This document shows positions 1 to 11,984 of a stretch of DNA of 64,000 nucleotides, piece by piece. The stretch is taken from positions 9,745,016-9,809,015 of the forward strand of contig OX453287.1 of NCBI GenBank assembly GCA_949710005.1. The letters run 5' to 3'. Positions within the stretch are counted from its first letter, which is position 1, and every line of letters begins with the position of its first letter. Both the position numbers and the translations under genes were made by a program. This DNA comes from Ricordea florida (lineage: Eukaryota; Cnidaria; Anthozoa; Corallimorpharia; Ricordeidae). The notes under the pieces were generated by a model. That model ran no database searches, was not told the origin of the DNA, and saw only the letters and a list, made by a program, of their open reading frames with translations.

Positions 1-3000
1 AAAACAGTACAGACAATTAGGAAACGTATGGATTGCAAAAAAGTCAAAAGAACATTGGGAAGAGAGAAGAAAAAAAAAATTTCAACCCACCTGGAATCGA
101 ACCAGCGACCTCTGCGAATATGGATAATAGATGGGGCATGGGCATGCGCAGTGGAGGCACTTGGCACCTTACAAGTCTAGAGCGGTCAAAAACAGTACAG
201 ACAATTGGGAAACTTATTGATTCCACTGAAACCAAAGGAACATTGGTAAGAAGGAAGAATAAACAAAAAAAATTTCTACGCACCTGGAATCGAGCCAGCG
301 ACTTCTGCCAATATGGATAATAGATGGGGCACGGGCATGCGCAGCGCATGCACTTGGGATTTGACCTGTCTAGAGCGGTCGAAAACAGTACAGACAACTA
401 GGAAACTTATGGATTGATATGAAATCAAAGAAACATTGATAAAAAGGAAGAGAAAAGGACAAAAAACTTTTACGCACCTTAAATCGAACCAACGACCTCT
501 TCCTATATGAATAATAGATGGGTCATGCGCATGCGTAGCGCAGGCACTTGGCACCTCACCTGTCTAGAGCGGTCAAAAAAAGTACAGACAATTACGAAAC
601 TTATGTATTGCAATGAAATCAAAGGAACATTGATAAAAAGGATAAAAAAAGAAAAAAAAATTTCTACCCACCTGGAAACGAACCAGCGACCTCTGCCAAT
701 ATGGATAATGGATGGGTTATGGGCATGCGCAACGCAGGCACTTGACACCTCACCAATTTAGAGCGGTCAAACACAGTACAGACAATTAGGCAACTGATGG
801 CTTGCAATGAAATCAAAAGAACATTGATATAAAGGAAAAAAAAAATTTCTACCCACCTGGGATTGAACCAGCAACCTCTGCAAATATGGATAATAGATGG
901 GGCATGGACATCCGCAGTTCAGGCATATGGCACCTCATCTTTCTAGAGCGGTCATAAACAGTACAGAGGAAAAGGAAACCTATGGATTGCAATGAAATGA
1001 AAGGAACATTGATAAAAAGAGAGCAAAAAGGAAAAAAAAATTTTACTCACCTGGAATCGAACCAGCGACCTCTGCCAATAAGGATAATAGATGGGGCATG
1101 GGCATGCGCAACGCAGGCTCTTGGCATCTCACCTGTGTAGAGCGGTCAAACACATTACAGACAATTAGGAAAATTATGGATTGCAATAAAATCAAAGGAA
1201 CATTGATAAAAAGTAAGAGAAAAAGAGATAAACCTTTTACGCACCTAAAATCGAACCAGCGACCTCTTCCTATATGGATAATAGATGGGTCATGGGCATG
1301 CGCAGCGAGGGCACATAGCATCTCACCTGTCTAGAGCGGTCAAAAAAAGTACAGAGGAAAAGGAAACTTATGGATTGCAATGAAGTCAAAGGAACATTGA
1401 TAAAAAGAAAGGAAAAAGAAAAAAATTTCTACGCACCTGGAATCGAACCAGCGACCTCTGCCAATATGAATAACAGATGGGGCATGGGCATGCGCAGCGC
1501 AGGCACTTGGCACCTCACCTGTCTAGAGCGGTCAAAAACAGTACAGACAATTAGGAAACTTATGGATTGCAATGAAATGAAAGGAACATTGATAAAAAGA
1601 AAGGAAACAGAAAGAAAAATTTCTACGCACCTGGAATCGAACCAGCGACCTCTGCCAATATGGATAATACATGGGGCATAGGCATGCGCAGCGCAGGCAT
1701 ATGGCACCTCATCTGTCTAGAGCCGTCATAAACAGTACAGACAATTAGGAAACTTATGGATTGCAATGAAACCAAAGGAACATTGTTAAAAAGGAAGAAA
1801 GAAGAAAAAAAATTTCTACTCACCTGAAATCGAACCAGCGACCTCTGCCAATATGGTTAATAGATGGGGCATGGGCATGCGCAGCGCAGGCACTTGGGAT
1901 CTCACCTGTCTAGAGCGGTCAAAAACAGGACAGACAATTAGGAAACTTATGGATTGCAATGATATCAAAGGAACATTGAAAAGGAGGAAAAAAAAAAAGG
2001 ACAAAAAATTATTACGCCCCTGAAATCGACCCAGCGATCTCTTTCTATATGGATAATACATCGGGCATTGGCATGCGCAGCGCAGGCACTTGGTACCTCA
2101 CCTGTGTCGAGCGGTTAAACACAGTACAGACAATTAGGAAACTTATGGATTGCAATGAAATCAAAAAAAAAAGAAAAGAAATTTCTACCCCCCTGGAATC
2201 ATACCAGCGACCTCTGCCAATATGGATCATAGATGAGGCATGGGCATGCCCAGCGCAGGCACTTTGCATCTCACCTGTCTAAAGCGGTCAAAAAAAGTAC
2301 AGAGGAAAAATAAACTTATGGATTGCAATGAAATCAAAGGAGCATTGTTAAAAAAAAAAAAGAAAAATATTTCTACGCACCTGGAATCAAACCAGCGACC
2401 TCTGCAAATATGGATAATAGATGGGTCATGGGCATGCGCAGCGCACGCACTTGGGATCTCACCTTTCTAGAGCGGTCAAAAACAGTACAGACAATTAGGA
2501 AACTTATGGATTGCAATGAAATCAAAGGAACATTGATAAAAAGGAAGAGAAAAAGAGAAAAAACTTTTACGCCCCTGAAATCGACCCAGCGATCTCTTCC
2601 TATATGGAAAATACATGGGGCATGGAGATGTCCAGCGCAGGCACTTGGCATCTCACCTGTCTAAAGCGGTCAAAAAAAGTACAGAGGAAAAGGAAACTTA
2701 TGAATTGCAATGAAATCAAAGGAGCATTGTTAAAAAAAAGAAAAGAAAAATATTTCTACTCACCTGGAATCAAACCAGCGACCTCTGCAAATATGTTTAA
2801 TAGATGGGGCATGGGCATACGCAGCGCACGCACTTGGGATCTCACCTGTCTAGAGCGGTCAAAAACAGTACAGACAATTAGGAAACGTATGGATTGCAAT
2901 AAAGTCAAAAGAATATTGGTAAGAAGGAAGAAAAGAGAAAAAAAATTTCTAGGCACCTGGAATCGAACCAGCGACCTCTGCCAATATGGATAATAGATGG

Positions 3001-4188
3001 GGCATGAACATGCGCAGCGCAGGCTCTTGGCAGCTCACCTTTATAGAGCGGTCAAAAACAGTACAGACAATTAGGAAACGTATGGATTGCAATAAAGTCA
3101 AAAGAGCATTGGTAAGAAGGAAGAAAAGAGAAAAAAAACTTCTAGGCACCTGGAATCGAACCAGCGACCTCTGCGAATATGGATAATAGATGGGGCATGG
3201 GCATGCGCAGTGCAGGCACTCGGCACCACACAAGTCTAGAGCGGTCAAACACAGTACAGACAATTGGGAAACTTATTGATTGCAATGAAACCAAAGGAAC
3301 ATTGAGGAAAAGGAAGAAAAAAGAAAAAATAATTTCTTCGCACCTGGAATCGAGCCACTGACCTCTGCCAATATGGGTAATAGATGGGGCACGGGCATAC
3401 GCAGCGCAGGCACTTGGCACTTCACCTGTCTAGAGCGGTCAACAACAGTGCAGACAATTAGGAAACTTATGGATTGCAATGAAATCAAAGGAACAGTGAT
3501 AAAAAGGAAGAAAAAAATTTCTACGCACCTGGAATCGAACCAGTGACATCTGCCAATATGGATAACAGATAGGGCATGGGCATGCGCAGCGTAGGCACTT
3601 GGCACCTCACCTGTCTAGAGCCGTCAAAAACAGTACAGGCAATTAGGAAACTTATGGATTGCAATGAAATCAAAGGAACAGTGATAAAAAGGAAGAAAAA
3701 AATTTCTACGCACCTGGAATCGAACCAGTGACTTCTGCCAATATGGATAACAGATAGGGCATGGGCATGCGCAGCGTAGGCACTTGGCACCTCACCTGTC
3801 TAGAGCGGTCAAAAACAGTACAGACAATTAGGAAACTTATGGATTGCAATGAAATCAAAGGAACAGTGATAAAAAGGAAGAAAAAAATTTCTACGCACCT
3901 GGAATCGAACCAGTGACATCTGCCAATATGGATAACAGATAGGGCATGGGCATGCGCAGCGTAGGCACTTGGCACCTCACCTGTCTAGAGCGGTCAAAAA
4001 CAGAACAGGCAATTAGCAAATTTATGGATTGCAATGAAATCAAAGGAACATTGATAAAAAGGAAGAAAAAAGAAAAAAAAGAGTTTCTCCGCACCTGGAA
4101 TCGAACCAGCGACCTCTGCCAATATGGATAATAGATGGGGCATGGGCATGCGCAGCGCAGGCACTTGGCATCTCACCTGTCTAGAGCT
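1..4188. repeat. Satellite array, about 22 units of 185-195 bp
   Basis: The segment TCTAGAGCGGTC recurs about every 185-195 bp (near 176, 369, 559, 756, 945, 1137, 1331, 1524 and so on to 3990 and 4180), with the rest of the unit repeated in order between copies. The array is cut by the left window edge and ends at about 4188. Each unit read on the minus strand carries GGTTCGATTCC, a match to the Pol III B box (tRNA T-arm), followed about 10 nt later by a run of 6-9 T. The most homogeneous copies lie at 3430-4000, suggesting recent local amplification. Open frames of 60-130 codons on both strands are a by-product of the repeat and are not called as genes. I cannot tell whether it derives from a SINE or a tRNA pseudogene. 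Confidence 0.95.
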
Positions 4189-5035
4189 CCTTATTATTTA
4201 AAATTGATAACAGGCTGAAATCTTTGTCGGAGGCTTAAATTCAGTGGTAATCCTTTTGAAGGATGTAGACTCAATCGAAAATGTAACATTTCCTTTTTTT
4301 TTTCATGCGCACAGCGATCTGAAAACCCAGCCTCAAACGCGCAGCAGCTTCTTTTTATCTTTGGTGTTATATCCTGTCTATCCCGCGCGTGGGTGTTTTT
4401 TCTCGTCACACCCGCTCAATAAACTGTGAGCATTAAGGGGCAAATGATTTCACTTTTTATTAACTGAGACTAGTTGAATGATTTGTTTTGGGCAGTTTTT
4501 GGTTTTTTTGTGGGGGCAAGGCCCGCACATTGGCGTCGACTGAGGGATTTATTTATTTATTTGTGCGTGGGTTTGCTTGTGTCACGTGGTCTTCTGCGAA
4601 AGAGCCTGAGGCCGGAGACGGGAAAGAAAATGAGAGAGAGCCTGGGGATGAGGTCGGCGGTGCGTGTCGAGTAGAAATCGGCCATATTGGATTTTGGCGT
4701 GTCGTTTCGTGTGGTTTCTTTTTGTACTGTTTTGATTTCAGCTGTTCCTGTAGTTGCTCGTTATTACAGCAGCTCACGAAGTCATACTAGCCAACATTTC
4801 GTTTGGCTGGAGGTCTGTGCAGGTTGCACATCAATTCAAGAGGAGCTTTTACTCTTACGCAAGCCAATATTCACTCGGCTTGATCCTCACTGAGGTAGCA
4901 CGTGATATCACTGAAATAGCCACTGAAAAGCAATACTAATCCCGCCTGAAGTAGACACTGGAAATAATACTGAGTCACATTTCACTTGCTCAGTCATCTA
5001 TATTTTAAAAACCGTAGCTGTAGATTCAAAAGACT
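4189..5035. other. No gene seen; leader region of the Helentron
   Basis: There is no open frame with recognisable similarity here. The segment lies between the satellite and the first Helentron frame and may hold that element's 5' untranslated region and terminus, but I could not fix a boundary. Confidence 0.4.
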
Positions 5036-5370
5036 ATGGGGATGTCAGTTGAACAATATCGGTCCAGGATCGGCAGTCATGACAACTTTGTTAAAACAAA
5101 GCTGGTCTTGTCACGTATGAAAGAACAATTTTGGAACGTGATGTTAATGATGTTGTATTTGAATGTGTTTTACTTACCAACGTTGAAACAAGTTGTTGGA
5201 CAATACAAAATGTGGAACGAAGTGAAGTTTTGGTTCACACAAATGACATTCTACAATATTTATAATCAATTGATTATAACACAAGCAAATGATGTGGAGG
5301 AAAACCCAGGCCCTACAATATTTGATATCATTGACCCAACAACAACAGTATGTGCTGACTACAGCCAAAG
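5036..5370 (+). pseudogene. Helentron N-terminal segment with 2A peptide
   Basis: An ATG-started frame of about 111 codons carries DVEENPGP at 5291-5314, the conserved core of 2A ribosome-skipping peptides (D-x-E-x-N-P-G-P). In viruses and some non-LTR retrotransposons this peptide makes the ribosome release the upstream product and continue translating, so the leader of about 86 residues would be separated from the replicase. The frame ends shortly after the 2A, and the evident continuation lies one frame over (from about 5340), so a frameshift has broken it. The leader itself is hydrophobic and aromatic in its middle and I do not recognise it. Confidence 0.75.
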
Positions 5371-6165
5371 ATGAATTGCTCTTTGGTGGTGCTGGTAAGC
5401 AATGTGTAGCAATGTCACTTAGTGCTATTATTTACCATCATATAGAAGATGTTACTTTGTGGACTTCTTCAACTTTGAATAATATTTTGGGTATTGGAAA
5501 TAACCTGTACACTTCTATAAGATATTCTGTGCGAACAAATGATTATTTGCTCTTAACTGATGTGCCAGGCATTGTTTCACTTTTTGACAAATTGTATACA
5601 TTACAATACAGTGAGTCGTTAACCGGAAGTGTGTTTATGACATCTAATGATGGCCCGTTTATGTCTCTTCAAAATTCACTTCAAGAAGTTTTTTCTCAGC
5701 AAAACTACAATTGTTGTTTGCTAACTATTGGAATTAATACAGTTGCAATTTGTTAAACTTCACAGCAGAGTTTTAAAATTTTTGACTCTCATTCAAGGGA
5801 TTTACATGGGATGCCCCATTCATTTAGGACTTGTACTTTGCTCAGCATTGAAGGACTTGAAAACTTCGTATCATAATTATCTGCAGTTGTCATGCTTACA
5901 AACAGGGGTTGTTCCTTTTGAAATCAAAGGTGTCTTAATCAGTGATAGTCAATCTGATGTGGTACATGTTCATGAGAATCACAAAAGAAAATGTAACCCA
6001 AAAGAACCTGTTAACTTAAAGAGAAAGTGTTCAGATGAAAAATATGAAGTAAACGAAAAACAGTTAATTGCTCAACGTGAACGTGACAAAAATAGAAGGT
6101 TAAATGAAAGTCCAGAAAATAGGGAGAAGAGGCTGGTACGCCAACGTGAATCCAAAAAAAAAATC
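5371..6165 (+). pseudogene. Helentron peptidase-like domain, frameshifted
   Basis: The translated segment shows GGAGKQCVAMSLSAI, resembling the active-site cysteine region of the OTU-like or related cysteine peptidase domain found near the N-terminus of many Helentron proteins. A second part about 120 residues on ends in TGVVPFEIKGV. The domain is spread over frame 3 (to 5756) and frame 1 (from about 5755), so it is broken by at least one indel. The assignment to a peptidase family is from pattern memory; the cysteine block is visible but I could not place a catalytic histidine with certainty. Confidence 0.5.
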
Positions 6166-6590
6166 TGCAAATGAGTCTGCGGAATGTAGGCAAAACAGAC
6201 TAGCAAGTAAACGTAAATATCAGAAAGAAAAGCGTGTCAATGAATCTGCTGAATGTAGACAAAACATACCAGCAAGTAAACGTAAACATCAGAACGAAAA
6301 GCGTGCAAATGAATCTGCTGAATGTAGAACAAAGAGACTGAAAAACAGCCGTAAATATCAAAAAGAGAAAATTGCTAATGAATCTCCTGATTGTAGAGAA
6401 AAGAGACTGACACACCAATGTGAATATCAAAAAGAGAAAATTGCTAATGAATCTCCTGATTGTAGAGAAAAGAGACTGACACAACAACGTGAATATCAAA
6501 AAGAGAAAATTGCTAATGAATCTCCTGATTGTAGAGAAAAGAGACTGGCAAACAAATGTGAATATCGAAAGGAAAAAATTGAAAATGTAA
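6060..6590 (+). repeat. 69-bp coding repeats (23-residue charged motif)
   Basis: About seven or eight tandem copies of a 69-bp unit encode a 23-residue motif of the form NES(A/P)(E/D)CRxxRLxxxxxYQKEKxx, with sequence drift between copies. The first copies are read in frame 1 and the rest in frame 2 after an indel in the A-run near 6157. Similar Arg/Glu-rich repeats are common between the peptidase and Rep parts of Helentron proteins. They predict a long charged helix, possibly nucleic-acid binding. Confidence 0.8.
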
Positions 6591-8323
6591 CCCTTGTCGA
6601 TGAAATAAGAAAATTTCATGCTGCTGTGTCCAGAGGTCCATTGTATATTTGTTCTTGTTGCAACCAGTTATGGTGCAAACACAGTGTTACCACTAAAACA
6701 AGTGTTGATGATATTGAGTGGGTTTGTCAGACATGTCATAAACATATAAGGAAAAACAAAATACCACCGTGTGCAGCTAAAAATGGAATGAGCTTTCCAG
6801 TAAAACCTGACTTTTTTTATTTAAATGAGTTAGAGTGTAGACTTCTGGCACCCAGATTGGCCTTTCAAAAGCTTATGCAAACTCCAAGAGGAAATCAGTT
6901 TAAAATAAAAGGAAATGTTGTGAATGTACCAGCAGATGTTAACAATACTGTCAATATTATGTTACCACGGTTACCCCAAGAAACTGGAACAATTAAAGTT
7001 CAATTAAAGAGACGATTGCAATATAAGAGTTCAGCATTGTCTTTAACTGTAAGACCACATAAAATTTTGCAAGCAGCAAACTGGCTAGCTACAAACAGTG
7101 CTCTTTATAGAGACCAAGGAGTACCCTTCAGTGAAGATAGGGCAGCAAGATATAGTGTAAACTTGTCACAAAATGAAACTGACAGGAATCTCTCACAAGA
7201 TAACGACCAAATAAATAAGTCATGTAATGTTGAAAATACTGCAATTGAAACCGAACCCCTAAATGATGATTGGACTGAAGATGATGCAGAAATTCCTGCA
7301 GGAGTAACTGACACTGTGTTCACTGCAACAGATTTCCTCAAAGACAGTGAACGAGCACAAATTTACAACATTGCACCCGGAGAAGGTAGTACACCTTTAA
7401 GTATATTTAGAGATAAGTATTCTGAAGAATTAGCTTATTCGGGAATATTTCTTGGTCAAAAAAGGCCAGAAAATGAAGAAAGACTAGTTGATGTACACTA
7501 CAGTGATATTTGCAAGTCAGAATTGAGAAGATCAGATCGAAGAGCTGCTATGTGTGTTGAAAATATATTTTTTAAAACTGAAAAGTTGCAAATGAAAATT
7601 CTTTTAGGGAAATCTCAAATAGCTTTAAGGAAATGTAAGGGGAACAACAGAAATCTGACAGCTGGTCATTTAAAGCAACAAGGTGCATTGGAGAGATTAG
7701 TTCATCTTGATGAAGGCTACAAATTCTTAAGAGCACTTCGAGGTTCACCTCCGTATTTTGAGAAGGCTAAAAAAGATATCTTTGCAATGATTAGACAACT
7801 TGGACCTGCTACTTTGTTTTGTAGTTTCTCATCAGCTGAAACAAAGTGGATACATCTCCTTAGAATACTTGGCAAACTTGTTGACAATAAAGAGTATTCA
7901 GATACTGAACTCGAGAACTTGAATTGGGAGGAAAAGTCTAGGTTGATTCAGAGTGATCCTGTGACTTGTGCAAGGCATTTTGATTTTCAATTCAATCAGT
8001 TTTTAAGGCACTTCTTAATGAGTGGAGCAGCCCCCTTAGGAAAAATTGCTGACTGGTTTTACAGAGTTGAATATCAACAGAGGGGCTCACCTCACATTCA
8101 CATGTTGATTTGGCTTGAAGATGCACCAGTGTATGAACATGACAGTGATGATGTTGTCACTTCATTTATTGACGAAATAATCACTTGTAAAAAAACAGAT
8201 AATGACCCTGAATTGGAGCAACTTGTCAATAGACAAATTCACAGGCACTGTCAAACATGTCGTAAAAAGTCAAAGGCTGAGTGCCGATTTCATTTTCCAC
8301 AAACACCTATGAAGTCAACATAA
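6590..8323 (+). pseudogene. Helentron Rep segment: DUF6570-like and HUH motif
   Basis: An open stretch of about 578 codons begins after the charged repeats. A cysteine pair cluster (CSCCNQLWC, then CQTCHK) precedes a region beginning ELECRLLAPRLAFQKL that resembles DUF6570. A Helitron_like_N region follows, with the HUH motif GSPHIHMLIWL near the C-terminal part; its two histidines coordinate the metal in rolling-circle replication initiators. The frame stops at 8321-8323 and the continuation resumes in another frame at about 8328. The annotated frame has no true start of its own, because upstream coding enters from another frame. Confidence 0.8.
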
Positions 8324-8327
8324 AAAC

Positions 8328-9650
8328 ATAAAGATACTTGGAAAAAACATCAGTAAACATTTAAATGACATGAAGGAAGGTGAAGACATCTCATTTGACC
8401 AATTGTTGATTAATCTGGACATCACTGAGCAAAATTACTATCTTGCTATTCAATCACATCTTAATTCTCCTACCATATTTTTGAAAAGAAATCCAAATGA
8501 GCTAAGAGTGAATAATTATAACAGTGCCTGCCTAACTGCATGGAGGGCAAATATGGATATCCAATTTGTCCTAGATGTTTATGCTTGTGCAATGTACATT
8601 GTGTCGTATATTTCAAAAGCACAAAAGGGAATGAGTCAGCTTTTACAAAGAGCATGTGAAGAAGCCAGAGACGGAAATTCTAGTATAAAGCAACAAGTAA
8701 GAGACATTGGAAACAAATTTTTAAATGCTGTAGAAATAAGTGCCCAGGAAGCAGTTTACATAGTTCTTCATCTACTGATCAGAAAACGTTCCAGACAAGT
8801 GATCTTTATTAATACCTCACCTCCTGAGGATAGAGTACAGCTCTTAAAACCAATGAATGAAATAGAAGAAATGGATGATGACTCTGAAGAAATTCACTCT
8901 ACTGGTCTCTTAAACAGGTATATACAAAGACCTGCCAGCCTTGAAAATATTTCTTTAGCTGACTGGGCTGCATTGTATGATTTATGTCAAAAGCCTTTTA
9001 CGAAGATATCAAAAAATATTGATACAGACAATCTCCCACTAGCAACATTAGATGATGACGAAAATAATGATGATGAACTCCTGTTATGTGCTGAGGAACT
9101 CACACAAACTAAAAAGCAAGGAAAGCCGAAGCAGTGTTCAATACCCAGAATAATTAGAAGTGTCTGGTTCAATGTAAAATCTCACCCAGAAAAACACTAC
9201 CGTGAACTTATTATGCTTTTTACTTTATGGCGAAATGAAGAAACTGATTTAAAAGGAAACAGTTCTTCCTATCAGGAACATTTCCTTCTTTTAAAAGATG
9301 AAATAGATAAACAAATGAGTCAATATGCTATTTGTAGTGAAGATCTTAGTGAGATTGAACAACATTTACACAGCATAGATTGCAGTGAAGACCAGTTTGA
9401 TTCCATAGCACCAAACACACAAAATGTTGAACTGCAAGATGAAGCTGAGGGTACTGAAGACTTGCATCCTGATTTCAATGGAAATTATGACCTGTCCGCT
9501 GATCTTGGTATTCCATCAACATCATTCAATAATGAACCACTTATATTAAATGAATTGCCAGATGATGATTATCGTCAAATGGTCCAAACTCTAAATAAAG
9601 AGCAGAAAGAATTTTTTATCACATTTTGTATCAGACTAAAACTGCAGAAT
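8328..9650 (+). pseudogene. Helentron Rep C-terminal segment with tyrosine pair
   Basis: This frame continues the Rep protein. MYIVSYISKAQKG contains the Y-x3-Y-x2-K arrangement expected for the paired catalytic tyrosines of Helitron Rep proteins (Tyr76 and Tyr80 counted from the ATG at 8370). The rest is an acidic linker of about 300 residues with several D/E-rich patches. Around 9640-9660 the reading frame slips and the helicase continues in frame 2. Nothing in this stretch suggests a separate gene. Confidence 0.75.
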
Positions 9651-10900
9651 CTCCTTTTTACTGCTTCCTCAGTGGTGGAGCTGGTGTTGGCAAATCACAT
9701 TTAACAAAGGCACTGTATCAGGCTGCACTTAAGTATTACAATACCCGAGCTGGTGATGATTTTCATCAGATCAAAGTTTTACTATTAGGTCCAACTGGGA
9801 AAGCTGCCTATACCATTAAAGGCAGCACTGTTCATAGTGCACTTGCTGTTCCTGCCAATCAGTCATTGAGAAATTACAAGCAGCTTGATTCAAGTAGACT
9901 TAATACCTTGAGAAGTCGATTTGGAGGTGTCAAATTAATTTTTGTGGATGAAATATCCATGGTAGGAAACAGTATGTTTGCCATACAACTCAAAAATAGG
10001 CTTAAAGATATAAAAGGTTCTAGAGTGGATTTTGGAGGTGACAGCATTATTGCTATTGGCGATTTGTTCCAGAACCTGTTATGGATAGCTATATTTTTAA
10101 AGACCTCAAAAGTTTAGATTATGTCGTTCTTGCCCCCAGTTTATGGCACCAACACTTTAAAATGTTTGAGCTTGATCAAATCATGCGGCAAAGAGACAGG
10201 TGTTCGCTGAACTGCTTAATAGGTTGCGTGAAGGTAAACACACAGCCAGTGACATTGCAAAGCTCAAAGAGAGAGTTATAGAAGAAGACATCAACAACCC
10301 AATTGATGCTCCTCACTTGTTTATACAAAATGCAAAGATAGATGAATTTAATGAACGAGTTCATAATGCAGCTACAGGAAACAAATACAGAATTAAAGCT
10401 CAAGATAGTGTTATTGGTGCTAACTCTATTGAGCTAAGATACAAAATACTAAGACAAATACCTAATGATCCGAGGAAAACAAAACAGTTAGCCTTGAACC
10501 TTTGTCTTGCTGAAGGTGAAAGAACTGAAATTGTCATGAATATACGAACTGAAGATGGCATGACAAATGGTGCTGGAAATGTTATTAAATTAGTCCAATT
10601 ACATCAAGAAAGCAAACCTTCGGGTATCGTATGGGTGCAGTTTGACCACTCAGATGTTGGTCATAAAACCAGAATTGAAAACAGAAATCTGTATATCCAA
10701 GGAATTGACCATGCATGGACCCCAGTTAAACCTGTCAGTACACAATTTGCAGTTGGTAGAAACAAAGCAGTACAAGTTGTTAGGAAACAGTTCCCATTAC
10801 GTCCCGCAGGAGCAAAAACAATTCACAGGTCATAGGGTGATACTGAAACTAAAATAGTTGTTAACTTTAGCACCAGGAGGACTATTCCACACATACATTA
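9626..10900 (+). pseudogene. Helentron helicase domain (PIF1-like), broken
   Basis: The Walker A motif GGAGVGKS lies at 9674-9697, Walker B is FVDEISMVG, and motif III is IIAIGDLFQ. The frame then shifts at about 10070 (to frame 1) and again at about 10190 (to frame 3). The later motif region reads VGLSRVTTFESLYI just past 10900. An in-frame TAG at 10833-10835 interrupts an otherwise continuous stretch where family members have glutamine, consistent with a CAG to TAG change. The domain would unwind DNA during rolling-circle transposition, but this copy cannot make an intact protein. Confidence 0.85.
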
Positions 10901-10901
10901 T

Positions 10902-11885
10902 GTGGGGCTGAGTAGAGTAACTACTTTTGAAAGTCTGTACATCACTGACCTATGTGAAGACAAAATTGCTATTCATGCGGATGTTAAGAAAGAAATGGAG
11001 CGATTAAGAACAAGTGGAAAACTTAGGCTTTGTGTATCCCCTATTAATAATATAACAGGATCCCTTCTAAAACTGTGCTATCTTAATGCAAGGTCTCTGC
11101 ATAGACACATCCAAGACATACGTAATGACTTAAATTATTCCAGTGCTGATATTTACATTTTTGCCGAAACTAGATTTAGTTGTCAAGATACTAATCACAT
11201 GTATGATATTGCTGGTTATAATCTTTTTTGAAATGATAATCATAATTCCAACAATGGATCGAGACCTTACGGTGGTACAGCTGTGTACAGTAAAATCCAA
11301 TATTTCCCTGGATATCCCTACTGTCGTAATATACATGGTATTGAAATAACAGTAATAAAAATAATCAGTCATGAAGACTGGACAATTCTGGGGATATATC
11401 GTTCACCAAAAGTCCCTGTAAGACAACTATGTCAAGCAATTACTGAAGTATTAAATATCATTTCGCCAGACAACCACATCATTGTTGGAGACTTTAATAT
11501 CAATTGGCTTATTGAGACAGAGAGAAGACCTCTACAAAATCTACTAGTGAGGGATAAACATTACAAGCAATTGATATCAACATATACAACTGACAGCAAA
11601 ACAGTAATTGATCACATATACACAAACATATAGGTCACTTGGAAATACAGGCAGGTGTTATAGAAACATATTTCACAGATCATAAAGCAGTATGGGCCTC
11701 ATTTCACACCACCCCAAAGAATTAAACACTCTCCTGGTAAAAAGGATATTCATAACGCTTAAAATGACAATAATCGAGAAAGAACGATAATAGAATGGAC
11801 TGAAGACATATCTAACAGTTATAATGAGAAATTTAAACAATAATCATTTATCTATGCTACCGCCAAAGACCCAATCAACAGGTAA
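10902..11885 (+). pseudogene. Helentron APE-type endonuclease domain, broken
   Basis: The helicase tail runs directly into an endonuclease/exonuclease/phosphatase fold: YLNARSL, a probable catalytic glutamate in FAETRF, GGTAVYS, then IIVGDFNIN and, after one more frame change near 11630, TDHKAVW. A TGA at 11229-11231 interrupts it where arginine CGA is likely ancestral. This domain is what distinguishes Helentrons and is thought to have come from a non-LTR retrotransposon. The sequence reaches a good splice-donor-like CAG/GTAAGT at about 11880, where recognisable coding ends. Confidence 0.8.
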
Positions 11886-11958
11886 GTGACCTCCAACACC
11901 ACCACCCCTCCCCAACCCTGCCCCATTCAATGTCATTGTTTAATTCACCAGAGATTGC

Positions 11959-11984
11959 CCTGTAAGAAAAATAATTCTTACAGG
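11959..11984. repeat. 10-bp hairpin, candidate Helentron 3' terminal structure
   Basis: CCTGTAAGAA at 11959-11968 pairs perfectly with TTCTTACAGG at 11975-11984 across a 6-nt loop. It lies about 100 bp past the last coding sequence of the Helentron, where such elements carry a stem-loop. I could not identify the exact terminus. Confidence 0.5.

Larger units (their letters stand above)
5036..11984 (+). mobile_element. Decayed Helentron (Helitron with endonuclease domain)
   Basis: One continuous but broken coding region holds, in order, a 2A peptide, a cysteine-peptidase-like domain, charged 23-residue repeats, a DUF6570-like domain, a HUH Rep (Helitron_like_N), a PIF1/UvrD-like helicase and an APE-type endonuclease. 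That order is characteristic of Helentrons, which differ from canonical Helitrons by the C-terminal endonuclease. At least seven frame changes and two in-frame stops show it is dead. A 10-bp hairpin at 11959-11984 may mark the 3' terminus. The 5' end is not resolved, so the start given is the first coding position. Confidence 0.85.

Noticed and set aside
1-4188. Dozens of 60-130 codon frames on both strands sharing motifs such as AEVAGSIPGA
   Set aside because: They are translations of the same satellite unit, most lack a true ATG, and AEVAGSIPGA is the reading of the tRNA-like T-arm; no codon-level constraint is visible.
1-4188. CRISPR array or tRNA gene cluster
   Set aside because: The whole unit is repeated without unique spacers, and although a B box is present I could not find an A box or an acceptor stem at the right distance.
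4474-4939. Gene upstream of the Helentron
   Set aside because: Several short overlapping frames, none with a recognisable domain or consistent codon use.
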